Source: Leptobrachium leishanense
Taxonomy: Eukaryota > Chordata > Amphibia > Anura > Megophryidae
Length of the DNA: 64,000 bases
Direction of reading: 5' to 3'
NCBI GenBank assembly: GCA_009667805.1
Contig: CM019063.1
Location: forward strand, 82,611,877-82,675,876
Part shown: piece after piece, positions 38,479 through 49,320 of the stretch
Position numbering within the stretch: the stretch's first letter is position 1
Layout: each line of letters opens with the position of its first letter
Translations under genes and position numbers: made by a program
The notes under the pieces: model-generated
The model's database searches: none
Seen by the model: the letters and a program-made list of their open reading frames with translations, nothing else
Told to the model about the DNA's origin: nothing

Positions 38479-38989
38479 ATAGTAATTGCATAGTGTTCCT
38501 GGCTCTTTCCATGCTATGTAGAGAGCGAGCATTAGGCCCCCTCCCATCTGTAGTTCTTGGGAGTTCCTCTTATTCAGGGGCTACATGCTGTTAGTGTCAC
38601 TGTTTTGAGAGATACCAGAAAACCAAATACTTCAGGAGATTTTAACATGCCAACGTTAGTCACGGCTGCAACAATAAAGGTTTTTGCCATTGATTGCAAG
38701 TTTGCAACTATAGTAAGTGCAGGAGAATCTCGAATAATAATCCCGAGTTTTAGGGCTCAAAATAATTACATCCACTGATTTTCTCAATCAGTATTGGTTG
38801 CCTGCATCCAAGTTTTTTTTTTCTATCGGCTGATTCAGTTTCAAAAATGTATCCCTAGCCGAATTCCTAAAATTGTCCCTATTTAGAAGAAATATTGGGA
38901 AAAGCTTGAAACCAGAGTATAAATAGGTATGAACAAATGCATTTTCTGTGGGGTTTTTATTACTGTAAAAAGCTGATTTGCGCGTTTTA

Positions 38990-39737
38990 ATATGAAATAC
39001 TGTACAATACTTGTAACTGTAACTGCATGTGAGTCTTCGTGTAAATACTGTAAAACCAAGTCTTACTATAAACAACAAAATGTGAGTCATACTTTAAATA
39101 CCATAAATGTGAGCAATACAGTAAACCCCAAAATGCGAATCTTATTGTAAATACTGTAAATGCGAGTTATACCATAAAACTGTAACTACTAGTATTAATG
39201 TGAACCCTGTAAGTGTGAATTATACTGTAAATACTTTAAATGTGAGTCATACTGTAAATCTTGTAAATATGAGCTGTAAACCCCATAATTGTGAGCCTTA
39301 CTGTAAATAGTTTAAAAACAAGTCTTAGTCTAAATCCCGTTAATACGAGTCATACTGTAAATCCTATAAATGTAAATATTACTGTAAATCCCCTAAATGT
39401 AAATTGCACTGTAAATCCCATACAAGCCTTACAGTGAATCTCATAAAAGCAAGAAATAGCTTACTGCAAATCCCAGACATTCACATTTTACTATGAAAAA
39501 CAAAAATGTTAGCCTTGCTATAAATCCTATAAATACATGTAAATTTTACAGTAAACAGATTAAATGCAAGATATATTGTAAACCTTTAAAATGCGAGTCT
39601 TACTGTAAATACAATCAATTAGAGACTTACTGTATACAATATAAATGTGAGCCATACTGTAAATCCTGTAGCTGCAAGTCTTACTGTAAAAAACATAAAT
39701 GGATGTCATACTTTAAATCATGTAAATGTGAATAATA
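38990..39737. repeat. Degenerate array of about 28 bp units (TACTGTAAATCCTATAAATGTGAG type)
   Basis: Many diverged units with TTACTGTAAAT and AAATGTGAG(T/C). The same family resumes at 61953-62340, so the sequence between is an insertion into one array. The 80-codon frame at 39493-39735 follows the repeat period and is not a gene. Confidence 0.85.
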
Positions 39738-39910
39738 CCATAAACCGGGGGTGGGCATTTGTTTTTGCTCGGGGGCCACTTTGTGGGAGCGGAGGTTAGC
39801 GGAGGGCCGCACCATTTAAAATGATGAAATAGTGGTAGTTTTATTCAATTTATTTACGGTGCTAATTTCATATCATCTATAGCTGCAAGCACATTTAATT
39901 TTAAACCAGT

Positions 39911-41113
39911 CTAACCCCTTAACGCCGCAGGACGTACATTTACGCCCTGCATTAGGCGGACTTTGGCGCCGCAGGACGTAATTGTACGTCCTCGGCATTT
40001 TCAGCCACCCCGGGAGATACTCACCTCCTCTAGCGGCTCCCTCGCTGATCTGAGTCCCACGGAGTCAGATCAGCAGGGTTTCCTCCTCCAGCGCACTGAC
40101 GTCATCGCACCGGGGGTGCGATGACGTCAGTTTCAGGCGTCCCCCCCCGCCGGAGCAGGGGAAGCGCCTGAAGGGGAGGGGGGATCCTTTGGATCCCTCT
40201 ATCTCCCCATCGCCGGGGACCAGGCGGCTGTGGCCAGCATCGCTGGAAGGGTCACAGCCTGACTTTCCAGCGATGTATGGGGGGTTAACCGCTTAGTTGC
40301 CAGGTCGCGACCGGGCACTAATTTGTGCCTGATCGCGGCCTATTTCCGGTGGGGGCCGCCATCTTGGATGGCAGCCCCCACCTCTGGGTCACCCCCCGCT
40401 CAACTGACTCATCGCGCCATCCCTTAGAGGAGATAGGGGGGTTCTTTGAACCCCTTTATCTGCTGATCGGTGGGAGCTAGGGGGTCATGTATGATATTGC
40501 TAGAAAGGCCAGAGCATGGCCTTTCCAATGATATCAAACATGACCATGTTATAAGTAAAATAAAAGTTTAAAAAAAGTAAAAATAAAAATAATAAAAAAA
40601 TAATAAATTAAATAATAAAGAAATAAATACGTGGTTTTTTTTAATGCAGCACTATTGTTCACATTTCAATTATAATGTGAACAATGATGCTTCACTAATG
40701 ATTTTTTTTGGGGGGGTTTAGCTAAAATCACGCAATTTCTCCCCAAAAAAAAAAATGGGTTCCCGTTATAATTTTTTTAACAAATATACCCCATAGCATA
40801 TGACCGCAGAGCCTCAGATAATAATTTTTTTTCAAAAAACACTATACACACTGTGGAAGATTGAAATTTTATTGAAAATTCACATTTATTTACTTTTTTT
40901 TACATTTTTTGTTATAGCATTTTGGCAGGGCATGACATATAATTATAATAATGATATATTATTAATCTGCCCAGTCTGCCGGAAAGAACGATATATAATT
41001 TGTCTGGTGGTATAATAATACGTGACTTAAAAACGGTCAAAATGAGCTCAGCAAACTTCTACTTCCGAAACAGCGCCGAAGTTGTAAAATTACTCCCGTC
41101 CTTAAGGGGTTAA
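39911..41113. mobile_element. TTAA-target element, copy B (older)
   Basis: Starts CTAACCCCTTAACGCCGCAG and ends GTCCTTAAGGGGTTAA. It shares with copy A the GATGACGTCAG block, the CCGCCATCTTGGATGGC palindrome, the TTCACATTTCAATTATAATGTGAACAA hairpin and the GAAAGAACGATATATAA motif near its end. It is in the opposite orientation to copy A and more diverged. Confidence 0.75.
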
Positions 41114-41199
41114 TGAGACAAAAGTATCCTATCACACTTTTCTACAATTTTTTGGAAATCAGTAGTGAGATTGCTTGTTGAGATTCTCATCACAGCCTG

Positions 41200-41815
41200 C
41201 AAGTTATATATTGGTATATATGGGTATATATTGCCCCCAGCTAACATGGATATATATTGCCCCCAGCTCATATGGGTATATATTGCCCCAGCTCATATGG
41301 GTATATATTGCCCCCAGCTAGCTCACGTGGATATATATTGCCCCCTGCTCATATGGGTATATATTGCCCCAGCTCATATGAGTATATATTGCCCCAGCTC
41401 ATATGGATATATATTGCCCCAGCTCATATGAGTATATATTGCCCCCAGCTCATATGGGTATATATTGCCCCCAGCTCACATGGATACATATTGCCCCAGC
41501 TCATATGGTATATATTGCCCCAGCTCATATGGGTTTATATTGCCCCCAGCTCACATGTATATATATTGCCCCCAGCTCATATGGATATATATTGCCCCAG
41601 CTCATATGAGTATATATTGCCCCCAGCTCATATGGGTATATATTGCCCCCAGCTCACATGGATACATATTGCCCCAGCTCATATGGTATATATTGCCCCA
41701 GCTCATATGGGTATATATTGCCCCCAGCTCACATGTATATATATTGCCCCCAGCTCATATGGGTATATATTGCCCAGGGCCCCAGCTCACATGGATATAT
41801 TTGCCCCTAGCTCAC
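41200..41815. repeat. 25-26 bp minisatellite (GGGTATATATTGCCCCAGCTCATAT)
   Basis: About 24 units, alternating CCCC and CCCCC forms. It includes a duplicated longer block (41400-41560 and 41580-41740 are nearly the same). Open frames at 41165-41881 follow the repeat and are spurious. A TATTGCCCCAG fragment reappears at 61589, inside the right end of the 22-kb block. Confidence 0.93.
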
Positions 41816-42420
41816 ATTATTATTATTATACTTTATTTACAAAGTGCCATCATATTCCGCAGCGCTGACCAATGGGTATGATACAGACAGGGTTACAATA
41901 CATTGATCAACATTTGATAAACTGATACATAAGGATATGAGGACCCTATTCCCATGGGAACTCACAATCTAGAAGGGTTGGAGTGGAAACAAGAGGAGAG
42001 GACTGCAATGTGAGAGTGATGGACTGGATGGGGCAGTGATGTGTATTAGTGAGTTGGGTGGCAGACTTCCCCGTATGGGAATGTCTTATATGAGAGGGAG
42101 AGATTAAAATAGTGGAGGGGTTGGTGGTACAGAGGCAGGAGTTCCATTTTAGAATGAATGCAGAGTAAAAGAGTAGAAGAGACAGGGAGTGCATTGTGAA
42201 GCAGTATGTGGACCTTTCAGTTCCAATTCCAGCAGGGGGAGGGGGAACTGGTGGCCAGAAAACCACTACAGAGCTTGCATGGGAGAGACCAGAAGCCTGG
42301 TATTAGTAAGAGTAATTAGAGAGAAGTGTAAACAGCTGGAAAGGATGCCTGAAATTAGAGGCCGGTCCTGGGTGTGGGGGTGGATGGGGAGGGAGGGTGG
42401 GACGGATCAGTGTTGAAATT
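41816..42420. repeat. Dispersed repeat with TATT microsatellite start
   Basis: TATTATTATTATACTTTATTTACAAAGTGCC...ATTCCGCAGCGCTGACCAAT is a block I recognise as common at the ends of dispersed repeats in frogs and fish. The rest, purine-rich, shows no gene. Confidence 0.5.
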
Positions 42421-44522
42421 AAACTTGTGCTGTGTGTTTCTGTGTGAAAAGGAAATTAATTCAAGTAAGTATCTAGGTGTCAGAGGCCTTTGTAATGGGG
42501 GGCAGGGGCACTAGTGAAAGACTAGCTACATATTCTATCTAAAAATGCGGCAATTTAGAGGATAATCAGCCAGAAATTAATACATGCAGACACAAAATAC
42601 AATTGCGATGGTAGAATTTTGCAGAATTTGATGGTGGCCATCGTCTTGAGATCTGGATACCTGGCTTGTGATTGCAGAGATGTTCCTTGCAGACTGATCA
42701 GTGTTGAAATGAAACTTTTTCTGTGTGTTTCTGGCTTTGTGATTGCAGAGATGTTCCTTGCAGACTGATCAGTGTTGAAATTAAACTTTTGTGTGTGGTT
42801 CTGGCTTGTGATTGCAGAGATGTTCCTTGCAGACTGATCAGTGTTGACATGAAACTTTTGCTGTGTGTTTCTGGCTTGTGATTTCAGGAATGTTCCTTAC
42901 AGACTGATCAGTGTTGAAAGGAAACTTTTGCTGTTTTTTTCTGGCTTGTGATTGCAGAGATGTTCCTTGCAGACTAATCAGTGTTGAAATGAAACTTTTT
43001 CTGTGTGTTTCTGGCTTTGTGATTGCAGAGATGTTCCTTGCAGACTGATCAGTGTTGAAATGAAACTTTTGTGTGTGGTTCTGGCTTGTGATTGCAGAGA
43101 TGTTCCTTGCAGACTGATCAGTGTTGACATGAAACTTTTGCTGTGTGTTTCTGGCTTGTGATTTCAGGAATGTTCCTTGCAGACTGATCAGTGTTGAAAG
43201 GAAACTTTTGCTGTGTTTTTCTGGCTTGTGATTGCAGAGATGTTCCATGCAGACTGATCAGTGTTGAAATGAAACTTGTGATGTGTGTTTCTGGCTTGTG
43301 ATTGCAGAGATGTTCCTTGCAGACTGATCAGTGTTGAAATGAAACTTGTGCTGTGTGTTTCTGTGTGAAAAGGAAATTAATTCAAGTAAGTATCTAGGTG
43401 TCAGAGGCCTTTGTAATGGGGGGCAGGGGCACTAGTGAAAGACTAGCTACATATTCTATCTAAAAATGCGGCAATTTAGAGGATAATCAGCCAGAAATTA
43501 ATACATGCCGACACAAAATACAATTGTGATGGTAGAATATTGCAGAATTTGATGGTGGCCATCGTTTTGAGATCTGGATACCTGGCTTGTGATTGCAGAG
43601 ATGTTCCTTGCAGACTGATCAGTGTTGAAATGAAACTTTTTCAGTGTGTTTCTGGCTTGTGATTGCAGAGATGTTCCTTGCAGACTGATCAGTGTTGAAA
43701 TGAAATGTTTGCTGTGTGTTTCTGGCTTGTGATTGCAGAGATGTTCCTTGCAGACTGATCAGTGTTGAAATGAAACTTTTGTGTGTGGTACTGGCTTGTG
43801 ATTGCAGAGATGTTCCTTGCAGACTGATCAGTGTTGAAATGAAACTTTTGCTGTGTGTTTCTGGCTTGTGATTGCAGAGATGTTCCTTGCAGACTGATCA
43901 GTGTTGAAATGAAACTTTTGCTGTGTGTTTCTGGCTTGTGATTGCAGAGATGTTCCTTGCAGACTGATCAGTGTTGAAATGAAACTTTTGCTGTGTGTTT
44001 CTGGCTTGTGATTGCAGAGATGTTCCTTGCAGACTGATCAGTGTTGAAATGAAACTTTTTCTGTGTGTTTCTGGCTTGTGATTGCAGAGATGTTCCTTGC
44101 AGACTGATCAGTGTTGAGATGAAACTTTTGCTATGTGTTTCTGGCTTGCGATTGCAGAAATGTTCCTTGCAGACTGATCAGTGTTGAAATGAAATTTTGC
44201 TGTGTGTTTCTGGCTTGTGATTGCAGAGATGTTCCCTGCAGACTGATCAGTGTTGAAATTAAACTTTTTCTGTGTGTTTATGGCTTGTGATTGCAGAGAT
44301 GTTCCTTGCAGACTGATCAGTGTTGAAATGAAACTTTTGCTGTGTGTTTCTGGCTTGTGATTGCAGAGATGTTCCTTGCAGACTGATCAGTGTTGAAATG
44401 AAACTTTTGTGTGTGGTTCTGGCTTGTGATTGCAGAGATGTTCCTTGCAGACTGATCAGTGTTGAAATGAAACTTTTGCTGTGTGTTTCTGGCTTGTGAT
44501 TGCAGAGATGTTCCTTGCAGAC
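42420..44522. repeat. 70-bp minisatellite with 250-bp higher-order spacer, left arm
   Basis: The unit of 70 bp (variants of 67) has the core GATTGCAGAGATGTTCCTTG, GACTGATCAGTGTTGAAATG and AAACTTTTGCTGTGTGTTTC. A spacer of about 250 bp (GTGTGAAAAGGAAATTAATT ... GTGGCCATCGT) occurs at 42440-42660 and 43360-43570. The array stops mid-unit at 44522. Minus-strand frames in it (42838-43248, 44259-44559) are repeat artefacts. Confidence 0.95.
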
Positions 44523-44551
44523 TGGGGGTTGAATAATTTTGAACACAACTG
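44523..44551. repeat. Solo Tc1 terminal repeat fragment
   Basis: TGGGGGTTGAATAATTTTGA then ACACAACTG, followed by TA. It matches the right end of the Tc1 element at 29559-31174. Only this end is present, between the minisatellite and the ERV gag remnant. Confidence 0.85.
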
Positions 44552-44557
44552 TATAGC

Positions 44558-45098
44558 ATGTATAGTCCTATTGACCCTGAGGCTGCGGAAAATCAGAGGT
44601 TAGTTAATTCTTCCTTTGTGAGTCAGTCACAAAGAGACATACGGAATAAAATACAGAGGATAGATAAGTTTTTAGATAAAGGTATTAACAAATTAGTAAA
44701 AATTGCTAATAAAGTATTTCATAACCGGAATTTAAAAGAAAAGCAGAAGGAGATAAGGAAACAAAGAGGACATACCGGGGTAGTCGGTTACATGGGTACC
44801 GGAGGGGGAAGAGGTGCCCTGGAGAAAGAGAGAGCAAGGGGCCGAGGAGGAAGAGGTAGGGGAGCCCCTAAGGAACCCCTGGGGCCTAATCAGTGCGCAT
44901 GGTGCTAGGGTGAAAGTCACTGGAAAAATGAATGTCCTGCATTTTTGGCTAAATTTGGGGTACAGGGAGAGGCTGGTGTATCGGGAGGTCAGGCCTCCAA
45001 TGGCCAGGTAACAAACGGCAGATATGAGAGGAGTGATGGTGCCGGTTCAGGATTTATTGGTTTAACAGGAACATCATTTAAAAGGCAAGGTATATATT
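44558..45098 (+). pseudogene. gag: ERV gag remnant: capsid end and nucleocapsid zinc knuckle
   Basis: Reads ENQRLVNSSFVSQSQRDIR, resembling the end of gammaretroviral capsid. A charged helix with KEKQKEIRKQRG follows, then a Gly/Arg-rich stretch (GGRGALEKERARGRGGRGRG). A CCHC knuckle starts CAWC at 44896 and continues GESHWKNEC. A TAG at 44906 lies between the second cysteine and the rest of the knuckle, and another stop is at about 45097. Matrix and most of capsid are missing. In-frame TAG readthrough is used by gammaretroviruses, but a stop inside the knuckle is more simply a mutation. Confidence 0.75.
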
Positions 45099-45139
45099 GA
45101 CATGGACCTGGGCCCATCCTGCTCGGTAATCACGAGCCC

Positions 45140-45520
45140 ACGGTCACAGTAAAAGTGGGAAATAAAAATGAAATTTTTATGGTTGATACCGGTGCCGAAT
45201 ATTCTGTTGTAACACAGCAAATTGCACCCCCAATGGGAAATGAGGTTGATATTATGGAAACAATGAAGGTATCTGCTAAGTATTTTTTTCTTGCTTCACG
45301 AAAATGTAGTTTGAGTGAGCACAATGTAGAACATGAATTTTTGTATATGCCCGAATGTCCCATCCAGCTCCTGGGGCAGGATATCCTTTGCAAATTGCAA
45401 GCCCAAATTATATTTCTTCCCGGGGGTCACGCTAGATTAGACCTGCCGGAGAGTGGCAGCTCTACACGGCAGTACAGCCCAGCCACCCAGCATACCCAAC
45501 CTGTAAAAATTGCAGTAATT
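45140..45520 (+). pseudogene. pro: ERV protease
   Basis: Aspartic protease with the active-site box FMVDTGAEYSVV (aspartate codon 45185-45187) and the second conserved block PIQLLGQDILCKL (near 45360-45400), typical of gamma/epsilon-type enzymes. The frame is continuous with RT. The upstream junction to gag needs a frame change near 45100. It would process Gag-Pol in a live virus; here the parent polyprotein is broken. Confidence 0.85.
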
Positions 45521-45579
45521 ATGCCAAGTGAAGAAGAATGGCGGACGGCACCAACCCCGCCGGCCGCCCCAGACCCGTA

Positions 45580-47560
45580 CACACTACTTTTGGGCATCCC
45601 TGGAGTCTGGGCAGAAGAAAACCCGCCCGGACTAACGGTAAATATCCCTCCAGTGTATGTTGATCTGAAACCAGGCGCAACGCCTGTGGCTCTAAGACAA
45701 TATCATATCCCACAAAAAGCCAAGCAGAATATTCAGACACAATTGCAAAGACTTAAAGACCACGGGATATTGAAATTCTGCGTGTCACCATGGAACACAC
45801 CACTGTTGCCAGTACAGAAAGAGGGCACACAAGAGTACCGCCCAGTCCAAGATTTACGGGCCGTCAATGAAGCCACAGTAACCCTACACCCTGTGGTTCC
45901 CAACCCATACAATTTATTGGCATTAATTCCCGGCGATACGAAATATTACACGGTGCTTGATTTAAAAGATGCTTTTTTTTGCATCCGTCTGGCTCCAGCA
46001 AGCCAGCCCCTTTTTGCATTTCAGTGGGAGGAATCTACCACAGGAGCGCGCCATCAGATGACCTGGACACGCCTCCCTCAAGGTTTCAAAAACTCACCCA
46101 CGATTTTTGGTTGCGCGCTCAGCCAGGACCTCCTGTCCTTCAACGCTCAGCCAGACAAAGACGTCTTGCTACAGTATGTAAATGATTTATTGCTTGCTTC
46201 CCCCACAGAAAAAGACTGTCTCTCTGCCACAAAAACCCTGCTGCATCTGCTGTGCAACTCAGGTTACAGAGTTTCCAAAAAAAAGCACAAATATGCAAAC
46301 AAAGTGTAAAATACCTAGGTTTTCAATTAACAGGTACCAAGCGTGCATTGGGGGCAGAAAGAAAAGAAGCAATATGCCGAATACCCCAACCAAAGACAAG
46401 AAGACAAGTCCGTGAATTCCTAGGAGCTGCAAGCTTCTGCCGCCTGTGGATCCCCAACTTTGCAGATATTGCTAAGCCCCTTCATCAAGCCACCAAGGAG
46501 GGAGAGCATGTTCTCTGGGAAGAAGAACAAGCGGCAGCTTTCTTGAAATTAAAAACTCTCCTGATGGAATCTCCAGCACTGGGTCTGCCAGATCATAGCA
46601 AGCCCTTCCAGCTGTATGTGCATGAACACAACCAAACAGCCACAGGAGTGCTGATTCAGAACTTTGGCTCATGGCCCAGGCCTGTGGCCTACCTATCCAA
46701 GCAACTTGACCCTGTGGCCTGCGGACTACCCCCATGTCTGAAAGCAGTGGCAGCCACCGCAATGCTGATAGCGGAAGCAGACAAGCTGACCCTTAGACAA
46801 GTTCTTCATGTCAAGGTGCCACATGCAGTCAAAGCCCTGCTTGATATAAAAGGAAGTTACTGGTTCAGTAATAGCCGGATGACAAAGTACCAAGCTATGA
46901 TGTGTGAGAATCCACGGGTTCATCTGGACCTCATTGCTACCTTAAACCCAGCTACACTACTGCCTGACTGTGAAGAGGATCCAAGTCATGAATGCCTCCA
47001 AGTCATGGAAGAAGTATTCAGTAGCAGACCAGATCTGAAAGACGTACCCCTAGACAAATACGATCTACAGTTATTCACTGATGGTAGCAGCTACATGGAT
47101 GATGGGAAGAAAGTCTCTGGCTATGCAGTTGTCTCAGCAGAAGAAATTATTGAAGCAAATTCTCTACCAGGCCATACGTCAGCACAACTGGCTGAAATAA
47201 CAGCCCTGACCAGGTCCCTGGAAATCTCTGAAGGCAAAAGAGTAAACATCTATACTGACTCCAAATATGCTTTTATGACTGTCCATGCACATGGTGCACT
47301 CTACAAAGAAAGAGGCCTGCTTACTTCCTCAGGACAACAAATCAAGTATGCAGCTGAAATCGCAGCCCTTCTAGACGCTGTATGGAAACCAAGTGCTGTC
47401 AGTATTATGCACTGTCGTGGCCACCAGAAAGGTCATGATGAAATCCCAAAAGGCAACAGATGCACTGACCAAGCCGCAAAAGCTGCTGCTAAACCTCTAA
47501 ATCCTCCTGACCAAATATCCAGAGTGCTGCTCTGCAAGCAAGATGATCAACTCCCCATGC
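45580..47560 (+). pseudogene. pol: ERV reverse transcriptase and RNase H, defective
   Basis: RT motifs in order: WNTPLLPVQK, YRPVQDLRAVNEA, YTVLDLKDAFFCIRL, LPQGFKNSPTIF. The polymerase box, however, reads QYVNDLLLAS, with an Asn codon (46181-46183) where the first of the two catalytic aspartates belongs. An A8 run (46277-46284) marks a frameshift into the frame that carries YLGFQLT, VREFLGAASFCRLW, the connection region and RNase H. RNase H keeps its acidic residues: FTDGSSYMD (aspartate at 47080), AEITAL, YTDSKYAF and NRCTDQAAKAAA. The RNase H frame runs without a stop into the OGFR-like segment. Confidence 0.92.
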
Positions 47561-47646
47561 CTAATTACGAATTCTATATGAATTGGAGAAAATTCGAACC
47601 AAAGGGCGAATTCATTGAAACCATTCTGCAAAAATGGCATAACAAT

Positions 47647-48762
47647 TAGACATGTGCACAGCACAAAATTTCGTTTTGAACTAATGGATTAGTCCTAAAA
47701 TGCAATTTATTTAGTTGCTAAAGAAATTCGTTTTCAGTTATTTAGTATGAAAACTAATTTCATTCATCTGAAAACCAGTGGATACAATTACTATTGTAGT
47801 GGCTCCTCAGAGGGCTGAGATCGCTGCTTGTTACAGTATCTCTCACTCTCAGCACAATGTGGGCCATATTACATAGTTGATGCTAACTTAACCAGAGCTG
47901 TTGTAAACTTCCCAGAGCTATTGTAGCCTATGGAGGTTTTCAGTTTACAACAGCTCTGGTTAAGTTAGCACCAACATTGTAATACTGTCCCGTGTCAGGC
48001 AAAGCTGTTACAGTAATTGACTGCTGCTCATCACAGCGCTTAGAGTTTCAGTAAAACTAGTAAATAATATTTTATATATAAGAGGTTAGTACAATACTAT
48101 TTCCTTGTTTTACTGAAACTCTGAGCGCTGTTAGTCAGTTACTGTAACAGCTGAGCCTGATACATGTACTGAGAGATAATGTAACAAGCAGCCGATCTCC
48201 AAGCTCACAGCCACTGGATTTAAAGGGCTGCGAAAAAAAGGATCCTCTCTGTATAATGTTTAGAACATCCTCCTGCATTAATTAATACCCCTCTCTGTAT
48301 AATGTATACAACATCCACCTGCATTAATTAATACCTCTCGCTGTATAATATATAGAACATCCACCTGAAATAATTAATGTCCCTCTCTGTATAGAACATC
48401 CTCCTCAATTTATACCTTTCTCTGTATAATGTATATAACTTCCTCCTGCATTAATACCCCTCTCTGTATAATGTATAGAACATCCTCCTGCATTAATTAA
48501 TGCCCCTCTCTGTATAGAACATCTTACTGCATTGGCATGTGGAGGGTGCAGAACTTCGGATGTTGCGCTCTTCATTGCTGGTCTCCTTCACTCATCAATG
48601 TAATATCACAAAAAGGACTGACACTAAAATGTAGTGCATTTTATTTTAGTTTCTTTCGTTTTTTGTACTGAGCAGTTTAGTTTCTCTTGAGTCATACGAA
48701 AACTAAATTATCCCAAAATTCGGACTAAATCGTTTTAGTACTAAAACGAATGCACATGTCTA
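47647..48762 (+). mobile_element. hAT MITE, copy 2, inside ERV pol
   Basis: 1116 bp with the ends TAGACATGTGCA and TGCACATGTCTA (12-bp inverted repeats). It is flanked by the perfect 8-bp duplication ATAACAAT (47639-47646 and 48763-48770). It interrupts the OGFR-like codons without loss of host sequence. The interior matches copy 1 (1085-1836) in inverse orientation. No transposase is encoded. Confidence 0.95.
47862..47991. mobile_element. Small palindromic MITE nested in the hAT MITE
   Basis: Present in copy 2 and absent from copy 1 at the same place (between AGCACAATGTG and GTGTCAGGC). The arms GCTAACTTAACCAGAGCTGT and ACAGCTCTGGTTAAGTTAGC are inverted repeats. A 2-3 bp duplication (GTG) is likely. 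Confidence 0.8.
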
Positions 48763-49320
48763 ATAACAATTACGAAATGCTGGAAGAAAACCATGACTAT
48801 ATACAGTGTTTCTTCCCAACACGGTCCCAAGGCCGAAATTTCTACTCCTCTCCTCTTCACCCTCAAGAGACATGTCTTATGATTAACACCTCAGAAGTTC
48901 AGCAAAGACTCCGCAGAGCATACAAGATGATGCTGAAATTCTTCGGCGTAAAAATAGTGGGGGAGTATGGAGAAGATACAGAAGTAACCGAAGTTAAACG
49001 AGCAGAAAATTTCACCTCACATTTTGACAATCTAACAGCCAACCCTCATAATAATTTGAGGATCACATGAGTACTGGTGAGCTTGGGAGAATTGGGAGCA
49101 GAAGAATACCAACCCCCGTTGGTAAGGTTCTTTCTCAAAGAGACCCTTATCAAAAACAAACTGCCAAGAATGAAGAAAAGTGTGATGAACTTCTTTGTAC
49201 CAGCAGTGAGAGATACGCAGAAGAGACAAGATCTGCTGTTCTTTGCCTGGCGATACTATTTTCCAAAAGAGGAATTTATCTGGGGAAACCGGGAAGAATT
49301 GGGAAGATACAAAGCAACAC

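Larger units (their letters stand above)
47563..49320 (+). pseudogene. OGFR-like domain fused in ERV pol between RNase H and integrase
   Basis: About 28 codons (47563-47646) plus 183 codons (48771-49320), interrupted by a MITE. Motifs match the conserved N-terminal domain of the opioid growth factor receptor family: NYEFYMN near the start, EENHDYIQ and FFPTRSQGRN (48779-48835), EVQQRLRRAYKMMLKFFGV (48896-48952), HNNLRIT (49047-49067), SLGELG, PPLVRFFLKETL and LLFFAWRYYFPKEEFIWG (up to 49286). Total length, about 211 residues, equals the family domain. It shares the reading frame of RNase H upstream and integrase downstream. There is one TGA (49068-49070, where the family has Arg) and no introns. 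In vertebrates OGFR is a nuclear-envelope-associated growth regulator; its role in a virus is unknown. Confidence 0.88.

Noticed and set aside
41165..41881. Tandem arrays considered as a possible CRISPR array
   Set aside because: The units are contiguous with no unique spacers, no cas genes occur, and the context is a eukaryotic genome.
42838..44559. Minus-strand frames with LQGTSLQSQARNTQ repeats
   Set aside because: Translation of the 70-bp minisatellite, which shifts frame between units.
44896..44950. Functional gag-pol readthrough at the TAG in the zinc knuckle
   Set aside because: Readthrough normally occurs after nucleocapsid. A stop inside the knuckle, with another stop 190 bp on, fits decay better.
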